A stretch of 5,624 bases of DNA from an uncultured Solirubrobacter sp. (GTDB taxonomy: Bacteria; Actinomycetota; Thermoleophilia; Solirubrobacterales; Solirubrobacteraceae): positions 1-5,624 of the forward strand of contig CALMNS010000576.1 in assembly GCA_937871635.1 (NCBI GenBank), read 5' to 3'. Below the pieces are notes generated by a model that saw only the letters and a list, made by a program, of their open reading frames with translations, was not told the origin of the DNA and did no database searches. The position numbers and the translations under genes were made by a program. Each line of letters opens with the position of its first letter. Position 1 is the stretch's first letter. Of the stretch, positions 1 through 5,624 are shown piece by piece.

Positions 1-1
1 G

Positions 2-706
2 GGCGGCGCCCGCGCCGCGGGCGCCGGGCGGCTCGCGCTGTGGCTGCTCGGGATCGCGCTCCTCGCCGCCGCGCTCATCTCGCCGCTCGACGTCCTCGGC
101 GAGCAGCTCGCCTCCGCCCACATGATCCAGCACCTGCTGATCGCCGACCTCGCCCCGATCGCCCTCACCCTGGCGCTGACCAAGCAGCTCCTGCGCCCGG
201 TGACCCGCCGCCTGCAGCGCCTCGAGCGGGCGGCCGGCCCCTTCGGGCACCCCGTCTTCGGCGTCGTGGCGTACGTCGGCGTGATGTGGCTCTGGCACGT
301 CCCGGCTCTCTACGACGCCGCCCTCCGGTACCCGGCCGTCCACACGCTCGAGCACCTCTCCTTCGGCGCCGCCGGCCTCCTCTACTGGTGGCACCTGCTC
401 TCCCCGATCCGCTCCCGGCTGCGGCTGGGCGGCCTCGGGCCGGTCGCCTACATGGCCTCCACCAAGCTGCTGGTCGGCCTCCTCGGGGTCGCCCTGGCCT
501 TCTCGCCGGAGGCCTTCTACGCCTACGACTTCTCGCAAGGGACGCGCCTCGGGCTCGACGCCGTCGACGACCAGCAGGTGGCCGGGCTGATCATGGCCCT
601 CGAGCAGTCGATCGTGATGGGCATCGCGCTCGCCTACCTGTTCGCCCGCATGCTCACCGAGTCGGAGCGCGAGGACCAGCGGGCCGAGCGCTACGCGGCG
701 CCCTGA
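2..706 (+). CDS. ctaG: caa3-type cytochrome c oxidase assembly protein CtaG (5' truncated by the window edge)
   Basis: Integral membrane protein of the CtaG_caa3 family, which in Bacillus is needed to form active caa3 cytochrome c oxidase, probably by helping to build the copper centre. It is not homologous to the Cox11-type protein also called CtaG. The frame is open from base 2, and the residues before the first ATG (position 122) already fit the family (a membrane helix, then SPLDVLGEQLASAHM), so 122 is an internal Met and the true start lies outside the window. 234 residues are visible. Helices lie at about residues 11-29, 41-62, 85-105, 118-136, 147-167 and 201-219. Conserved-looking polar membrane residues are H40, H44 (SAHMIQH), W98-H99 (WLWHVP), H114, H118 and the WWH at 129-131; such His residues could be copper ligands (inference). 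The late DDQQVAGLIM motif is also typical. It ends convergently with the uridylyltransferase gene, overlapping it by 16 bp. Confidence 0.9.
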   Translation, partial: GGARAAGAGRLALWLLGIALLAAALISPLDVLGEQLASAHMIQHLLIADLAPIALTLALTKQLLRPVTRRLQRLERAAGPFGHPVFGVVAYVGVMWLWHVPALYDAALRYPAVHTLEHLSFGAAGLLYWWHLLSPIRSRLRLGGLGPVAYMASTKLLVGLLGVALAFSPEAFYAYDFSQGTRLGLDAVDDQQVAGLIMALEQSIVMGIALAYLFARMLTESEREDQRAERYAAP

Positions 707-2076
707 AGCACCGCGCCGTCCTCGAGCCGGCGCGGCCCCTCGACGCGGACCCGGCCGCGGCAGACCACGCCGGCCCCGAAGGTCACGTCGCCCTCGACCT
801 CGAGCCGGTCGCAGGCGATCAGCGAAGGCGGGGCGGACGGCGGGATCCGTGCCTCGAAGTCGCGGACGAGCTTGAAGTGATCGGCGTCGAGCGAGACGAG
901 CGGCTGGCGCCCGCCGCGCTGCGGGGCGAGGACGACCCGCGAGGCGCCGTCGAGCGCGTAGGCGTCCGAGCGCAGGACGAGCAGGTCGTCCGTCGTCTTG
1001 ACCGGCACGAAGCGCGCCCGCGGAACCCGCAGCGCCCCGGCGCCCTCGAACACCCCGATCGCGGCGCCCATCGCCGTCTCGATCTGGATCACCTCGGGGG
1101 TCCCCTTGTCGCCCGGGTCCACCGTCTTGCGGTTGACGATCATCGGCAGGCCGAGGACGCCGTCTCGCGCGCGCAGCGTCTCGGACACCGCCCGCAGGTC
1201 CATCCACAGGTTGTTGCAGTTGAAGTAGGGATGGCGCTCGACGTCCTGCGAGGCGGCGACGTCCTCCTCGGCGGTCTGCGCCGTCTCGCGCAGCACGAGG
1301 CCGCCGCCCTCGCGCCGGCGGGCGATGTGCCCGCCCTTGACGTCGGCCTCCGTGCGGTCGCAGACCTCTGAGACGAACGGCAGCTCCTGCGCCGCGAACC
1401 AGGCGAGGACGCGCGGGTCGAAGGTCGCGCCGAGGTTGTCGGCGTTGGAGACGAACGCGTACCGGTAGCCCTGCTCGAGCAGCGTGGCCAGCATGCCGGA
1501 GGTCTCCAGCGACGGGTAGAGGTCGCCGTGGCCGGGCGGGCACCACTCGAGCGACGGGTCCTCGGGCCACTCGGCGGGGACGAGCCCGTCGGCGAGCAGC
1601 TTGGGCTCCTTGCTCTGGACGAAGTCCGCGGGGACGCCGTCCACGGCGAGGCCGGGGTGGCGCTCGAGCGCGGCGAGGGAGTCGGCCTGGGTGGCGAAGG
1701 AGTTCATGAGCACGAGCGGCAGCCGGGCCCCCGAGCGCTCGCGCTCGGACAGGATCTGGCGGGCGGTGATGTCGAGGAAGCTCAAGCCGTCCTTGACCTC
1801 GAGCAGCGCCTTGGCCCGAGTCATCCCCATGCTCGTCCCCAGCCCGCCGTTCACCTTGATGACGACGGCCTGGTCGAGCAGCTCGGGGGCGGCGTCCCCC
1901 GTCAGCTCGTCGGCGTCGGGAAGGTCGCGGACCGGCTCGAGGTCGGCCTCGCGCATGAGCCCCGTCTCCCCCGCGGTGAGCTGCCGGTAGTAGTGGGCGA
2001 AGGTGTCGATCGCCGCGTCCGCGACGCCCTCCGCCCGCATCTTGGCCACGCTGGCCTGCAATCCGTCGGTGTTCAC
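691..2076 (-). CDS. UTP--glucose-1-phosphate uridylyltransferase, UDPGP (eukaryote-like) family
   Basis: Predicted cytosolic enzyme that makes UDP-glucose from UTP and glucose-1-phosphate, supplying glycosylation, envelope polysaccharide or trehalose synthesis. It belongs to the UDPGP family known from eukaryotic UGPases, not the bacterial GalU family. From a GTG at 2076 it is 461 residues. Visible motifs: the nucleotide-binding loop NGGLGTSMG (76-84) with nearby K89; MNSFATQ (124-130); PPGHGDLYPSL (180-190); SNADNLGA (210-217, D213 probably metal-binding); KGGH (247-250); FNCNNLW (285-291); NRKTVDP with K317; IQIETAMG (330-337); and PVKTTDDLL (358-366). Residues 420-461 look like the C-terminal beta-helix. 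The GTG lies 17 bp after the stop of the preceding hydrolase gene with only a weak ribosome site, so translation may be coupled. ATG 2040 is an alternative start. UDP-sugar pyrophosphorylases acting on other sugars, such as N-acetylhexosamines, are relatives, but the motif spelling favours UGPase. Confidence 0.88.
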   Translation of the reverse strand: MNTDGLQASVAKMRAEGVADAAIDTFAHYYRQLTAGETGLMREADLEPVRDLPDADELTGDAAPELLDQAVVIKVNGGLGTSMGMTRAKALLEVKDGLSFLDITARQILSERERSGARLPLVLMNSFATQADSLAALERHPGLAVDGVPADFVQSKEPKLLADGLVPAEWPEDPSLEWCPPGHGDLYPSLETSGMLATLLEQGYRYAFVSNADNLGATFDPRVLAWFAAQELPFVSEVCDRTEADVKGGHIARRREGGGLVLRETAQTAEEDVAASQDVERHPYFNCNNLWMDLRAVSETLRARDGVLGLPMIVNRKTVDPGDKGTPEVIQIETAMGAAIGVFEGAGALRVPRARFVPVKTTDDLLVLRSDAYALDGASRVVLAPQRGGRQPLVSLDADHFKLVRDFEARIPPSAPPSLIACDRLEVEGDVTFGAGVVCRGRVRVEGPRRLEDGAVLQGAA

Positions 2077-2093
2077 GCCTGACCAGGTACCCG

Positions 2094-3305
2094 TTAGCGC
2101 CGACCCCAGCCCTCGCCGTAGCGGAGCTGGCCCTCGGTCGCCTCGTCGATCTCGACCCCGAGCGACTCGAGCTTGAGCCGCGCCACCTCGGAGTCCACCG
2201 CGTCGGGGACGGGATGGACGCCCGGGGCGAGCTCGGAGCCGTGGCGCACGAGGTGCTCGACGGCGAGAGCCTGGTTGGCGAAGGACATGTCCATGACGGC
2301 GGCGGGATGGCCCTGTCCCGCGGCGAGGTTGACCACCCGGCCCGAGGCGAGGAGGTTGAGCCGGCGACCGTCGCCGAGGTCGTAGGAGTCGACGAGCGGC
2401 AGAACCTCGCGGACGCCCCCGGCCGCGGCGGCGCGCAGCGCGCCGAGGTCGATCTCGATGTCGAAGTGACCGGCGTTGGCGAGCACCGCGCCGTCCTTCA
2501 TCCGCGCGAAGTGCTCCGTCCCGAGGACGTCGCGGGAGCCGGTCACGGTGACGAACACGTCGCCGCGCTCGGCGGCCAGGAGGGCGGGCATGACCTCGAA
2601 GCCCTCCATCCGCGCCTCGAGCGCGCGCATCGGGTCGATCTCGCAGACGATGACCTGGGCGCCCGCGCCCCGCGCGCGGTTGGCGATCCCCCGGCCCGTC
2701 CAGCCGTAGCCGACCACCACGAAGGTCCGCCCGGCGAGCAGCAGGTTCGTCGCCCGCAGGATCCCGTCCAGCGTGGACTGCCCCGTGCCGTAGTGGTCGT
2801 TGAACAGGCGCTCCGTGCGGGCCTCGTTGACCGCCAGCACGGGACACGCGAGCTCGAGCGCGCGCAGGCGGACGAGCCCGGTGGTCGTCTCCTCCGTGCC
2901 CCCGAGCAGGGTGCCGGCCCGTCCCTGGGCGTGCAGGACGGACAGGAGGTCGGCGCCGTCGTCGAGCGTGACCTGGGGCTCGGTAGCGGCCAGCGCGATG
3001 ACGTGCGGGACGGGGTCGTCGCCGCGGCGGCCGAGGACCTCGGCCTCGCCGGAGAGCGCGTCGGCGACGTCGTCCTGGGTGGAGATGGGGTTGGCGGCGC
3101 ACAGGCCGACCTCCGCGCCGCCGGCCACGAAGGCCCGCACGAGGTTCGCCGTCTCGGCGGTGACGTGCAGGCAGGCGGCCACCCGGACACCCGCGAGCGG
3201 CTGCTCGCGGGCGAAGCGGGCCCGGATCGAGCGCAGGACCGGCATCTGCCCGTCCGCCCACTCGATCCGGAGACGACCGCCTTCGGCGGATCGTCCTTCG
3301 ATCAC
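2094..3305 (-). CDS. Second S-adenosylhomocysteine hydrolase-family protein, short type, with altered catalytic residues
   Basis: A 403-residue member of the NAD-dependent SAH hydrolase family. It aligns almost without gaps with the short Thermotoga/archaeal form: it lacks the roughly 40-residue insert and the C-terminal KxxxYRY tail of the long form. Retained: H47 in CLHVTAET (human H55), STQDD (75-79), D116 in LDDGAD (human D131), E139 in TEETTTG (human E156), NAD motif GYGWTGRG (199-206), E222-D224 in CEIDP, H280 in NAGHFDIEID and H333 in GQGHP. Altered: where the family has K186, D190 and N191 (human numbers), it reads E165, N169 and D170 in NEARTERLFNDHYGTGQST. I checked this against the DNA. 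The GTG at 3305 is chosen because GGAGA lies 9 nt upstream and the protein then starts where the Thermotoga one does; the next start, ATG 3245, would lose conserved RIEWADGQ. It follows ahcY after 29 bp. Function is uncertain: a hydrolase for a modified substrate (the family includes archaeal S-inosylhomocysteine hydrolase), a divergent SAHH or a regulatory paralogue. Confidence 0.87.
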   Translation of the reverse strand: MIEGRSAEGGRLRIEWADGQMPVLRSIRARFAREQPLAGVRVAACLHVTAETANLVRAFVAGGAEVGLCAANPISTQDDVADALSGEAEVLGRRGDDPVPHVIALAATEPQVTLDDGADLLSVLHAQGRAGTLLGGTEETTTGLVRLRALELACPVLAVNEARTERLFNDHYGTGQSTLDGILRATNLLLAGRTFVVVGYGWTGRGIANRARGAGAQVIVCEIDPMRALEARMEGFEVMPALLAAERGDVFVTVTGSRDVLGTEHFARMKDGAVLANAGHFDIEIDLGALRAAAAGGVREVLPLVDSYDLGDGRRLNLLASGRVVNLAAGQGHPAAVMDMSFANQALAVEHLVRHGSELAPGVHPVPDAVDSEVARLKLESLGVEIDEATEGQLRYGEGWGRR

Positions 3306-3322
3306 CTTCAGCGATCTCCGGA
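3266..3322 (-). promoter_or_regulatory. Possible RNA structure hiding the ribosome site of the second hydrolase gene
   Basis: In the minus-strand RNA, TCCGGAGA (3322-3315 region) and its perfect 8-nt complement (3273-3266) enclose the GTG start at 3305. The left arm contains GGAGA, the Shine-Dalgarno sequence. Inside lies a second hairpin (3295-3272) with a GAA loop, five GC pairs, one bulge and five more pairs, sharing two bases with the outer arm. If formed, the outer stem would block translation initiation. The right arms lie within codons 4-13 of the gene. No known riboswitch consensus is recognised. Confidence 0.35.
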
Positions 3323-3334
3323 CGACGTTACGCG

Positions 3335-4804
<1,470 letters not shown>

Positions 4805-4824
4805 GGTTCCTTTCGGTGGGATCG

Positions 4825-5193
4825 TTAGGCGGCCGCGACGGCGGCTTCGAGGAGGCGTTCGTGCTTCTCCTGCTCGAAGCGCAGCCAGTCGGCGGCGGGG
4901 ACGTCGGAAGGTCGCCGCGGCTCGGTGGTGAACCAGCCGTCGACGGCCTGGCGCAGGGCCTTGTCGGAGCGCATGCGCTGGGCGAAGGCGACGTCGGAGA
5001 GGCCGAGCTCGTGCGCGTCGAGCAGCTCGCGCAGGGTGCGCAGCCGTTGGAGCTCGGCCGGCCCGTAGAGGCGGTACCCCTTGGTGGTACGCGCCGGGGC
5101 GACGAGGCCGACGCGCTCGACGTAGCGCAGCATGCGAGGTGACCACCCGGTGGTCTCCGCGGCCTCGTTGATGGTCAGGGCGTCGAGCGGCAC
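4825..5193 (-). CDS. MerR-family transcriptional regulator
   Basis: A 122-residue DNA-binding protein. The N-terminal winged helix-turn-helix is clear: LTINEAAETTGWSPRMLRYV (6-25), then VERVGLVAPARTTKGYRLYG (25-44) with the wing residues KGYRLY, and PAELQRLRTLREL (45-57). The C-terminal half is not recognised. It ends in a helix rich in charged and Leu/Ala residues (about 101-122) that could form the dimer coil. There are no Cys residues, so a thiol-metal or mercury-sensing role is unlikely; the effector is unknown. The start is a GTG at 5193 with no Shine-Dalgarno sequence; a TAGGGT -10 element ends 7 nt upstream, which fits a leaderless message. It is the first gene of the cluster with ahcY, and repeats just upstream look like its operator. 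Autoregulation and control of ahcY are therefore plausible but inferred. Confidence 0.88.
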   Translation of the reverse strand: MPLDALTINEAAETTGWSPRMLRYVERVGLVAPARTTKGYRLYGPAELQRLRTLRELLDAHELGLSDVAFAQRMRSDKALRQAVDGWFTTEPRRPSDVPAADWLRFEQEKHERLLEAAVAAA

Positions 5194-5197
5194 CGGG

Positions 5198-5228
5198 ACA
5201 ACCCTAACACGGTTGTGTCAAGGTTGTG
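5198..5228. promoter_or_regulatory. Operator-like repeats: ACAACC-N7-GGTTGT plus a third half-site
   Basis: On the plus strand ACAACC (5198-5203) and GGTTGT (5211-5216) form a perfect 6-bp inverted repeat around CTAACAC. A second GGTTGTG at 5222-5228 repeats the first (5211-5217) 11 bp away, about one helical turn. The inverted repeat covers the TAGGGT -10 element of the MerR gene. A dimeric regulator bound there would sit on the promoter, so binding by the MerR protein itself is a reasonable inference. Confidence 0.5.
5201..5206 (-). promoter_or_regulatory. -10 element TAGGGT for a probably leaderless MerR transcript
   Basis: On the minus strand TAGGGT fits the actinobacterial -10 consensus TAnnnT. 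Exactly 7 nt separate it from the GTG at 5193, so transcription would start at or next to the start codon. No ribosome-binding sequence is present in between. The TTGACA at 5221-5216 is only 9 bp from this element, too close to be its -35 box. Confidence 0.5.
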
Positions 5229-5244
5229 CGCCGGATTGCGGCGC
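5228..5244 (-). terminator. GC-rich hairpin after the small membrane protein gene, possible terminator without a U-tract
   Basis: A perfect 6-bp stem (GCGCCG / CGGCGC) with a 5-nt loop starts 4 nt after the stop codon at 5249. No run of T follows on the minus strand (ACAACCTTG comes next), so it is not a classical intrinsic terminator. Its position between two transcription units fits a terminator or an RNA-end stabiliser, but a short GC stem could arise by chance in this composition. Confidence 0.3.
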
Positions 5245-5248
5245 CGGC

Positions 5249-5461
5249 TCAGTTCACGGTCTGGCGGAACAGCACGGCGCAGATCACCGCGACGAGCACG
5301 GCGAGGACCGGGATGGTGAAGGAGAGGGGCGTGAGGATCGCGAGGATCCCGGTCACCACCGCCACCACGCCGGCTCCCGCGCCCGTCACCCCGAGGCGGT
5401 AGGCGCGCTGCTCGCGGACGCGACGCGGGGTGCGATTGGGGCGGCGGGAGAGATCGCTCAT
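5249..5461 (-). CDS. Small two-helix membrane protein of unknown function
   Basis: A 70-residue protein not recognised as a named family. Residues 1-23 are strongly basic (MSDLSRRPNRTPRRVREQRA) and should stay in the cytoplasm. Two hydrophobic segments follow, about 26-46 and 48-65, with a short TPLSF turn between them and a polar RQTVN tail. By the positive-inside rule both ends would be cytoplasmic. The ATG at 5461 overlaps the stop of the upstream cupredoxin-like gene (ATGA), which argues for co-transcription and translational coupling with it and supports this as a real gene. Codon use is GC-rich like its neighbours. It may be an accessory subunit or simply a small hypothetical membrane protein. 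Confidence 0.72.
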   Translation of the reverse strand: MSDLSRRPNRTPRRVREQRAYRLGVTGAGAGVVAVVTGILAILTPLSFTIPVLAVLVAVICAVLFRQTVN

Positions 5462-5624
5462 GGGGTCGAGGCTACCGCCAGCTCCGCCGCCGGCCGCCCA
5501 CCCGTGGTCCGCCCGGCGATCGCGAAGGTCCCCGGCCGGCTGGCGCGGAACGCGAGCCGGGCCACGGTGCCGGGACCGACCTGGACGGTGAGCCCGTAGC
5601 CCTCGACGCGAAGCTCGTCGGGCT
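5458..5624 (-). CDS. Cupredoxin-like domain protein, C-terminal end only
   Basis: Only the last 54 codons are inside the window, with the reading phase starting at 5622 and a TGA at 5460-5458. The peptide begins PDELRVEGYGLTVQVGPGTV and continues ARLAFRASRPGTFAI. This is the beta-strand pattern of cupredoxin-like proteins whose usual spelling is DELHVHGYD, then V-x-PG and a phenylalanine strand, followed by a G-x-F strand. The His of the usual HVHGYD motif is replaced here (RVEGYG), and no Cys or Met copper ligand is visible in this piece, so copper binding cannot be claimed. Such proteins are normally secreted or lipid-anchored; the N-terminus is outside the window. The stop overlaps the start of the small membrane protein gene by 4 bp. 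The domain call rests on motif recognition over a short stretch. Confidence 0.62.
   Translation of the reverse strand, partial: PDELRVEGYGLTVQVGPGTVARLAFRASRPGTFAIAGRTTGGRPAAELAVASTP

Noticed and set aside
40..1371. A 443-codon plus-strand frame spanning ctaG and the opposite strand of the uridylyltransferase gene.
   Set aside because: Arg/Pro/Ala-rich low-complexity translation that crosses two well-supported genes; typical high-GC artefact.
691..3261. An 856-residue reading as a fusion of SAHH-region sequence with the uridylyltransferase.
   Set aside because: The first half is out of frame with the true SAHH paralogue and low in complexity; recognisable protein begins only near the GTG at 2076.
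4805..4824. Possible SAH or SAM riboswitch in front of ahcY.
   Set aside because: Only 20 bp separate the MerR stop from the ahcY start, too short for any known aptamer, and no consensus is seen; the 29-bp gap before the second SAHH gene also lacks the SAH-riboswitch core.
5216..5221. A perfect TTGACA on the minus strand as a -35 box for the MerR gene.
   Set aside because: The only good -10 match is 9 bp away, and at 17-18 bp the sequence is TCCCGG, not a -10; it may be incidental to the GGTTGTG repeats.
5462..5474. TAGCCT seven bases before the ATG of the small membrane protein, resembling a leaderless -10 element.
   Set aside because: It lies inside the coding end of the cupredoxin-like gene, and the ATGA overlap already explains expression by coupling; one TAnnnT match is weak evidence.

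Overview
The window is very GC-rich, with codon third positions almost all G or C. It reads as a chromosomal segment of a high-GC actinobacterium. The mycobacterial-type long S-adenosylhomocysteine hydrolase, the eukaryote-like UDP-glucose pyrophosphorylase and the caa3-type CtaG together suggest the class Thermoleophilia (Solirubrobacterales-like), but that placement is an inference. No rRNA, tRNA, mobile element or CRISPR array is visible, and gene density is close to complete.

Layout: positions 2-706 (+) hold the 3' part of a caa3-type cytochrome oxidase assembly gene, ctaG. Everything else is on the minus strand. Read in the direction of transcription (right to left), it begins with the tail of a cupredoxin-like gene (beyond 5624 to 5458). 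This overlaps by an ATGA the start of a 70-residue two-helix membrane protein (5461-5249). A 55-bp intergenic region follows, with a GC hairpin, three copies of a GGTTGT half-site and a TAGGGT -10 element. After it comes a tight cluster: a MerR-family regulator (5193-4825), canonical ahcY (4804-3335), a second, shorter SAH-hydrolase-family gene (3305-2094) and a UDPGP-family uridylyltransferase (2076-691). Gaps of 20, 29 and 17 bp suggest one operon. The last gene collides 3' to 3' with ctaG, with a 16-bp overlap.

How they work together: AhcY removes S-adenosylhomocysteine, the inhibitory by-product of SAM-dependent methylation, by splitting it to adenosine and homocysteine. The MerR protein, encoded first with its own operator-like repeats, is the natural candidate regulator of the cluster (inference). 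The most interesting gene is the second hydrolase. It aligns closely with the short Thermotoga/archaeal SAHH type and keeps the NAD site, but the catalytic K..DN triad reads E..ND. That suggests a changed substrate, a changed mechanism or a regulatory pseudoenzyme. Its Shine-Dalgarno sequence also lies in one arm of a perfect 8-bp inverted repeat that encloses the start codon and a second hairpin.
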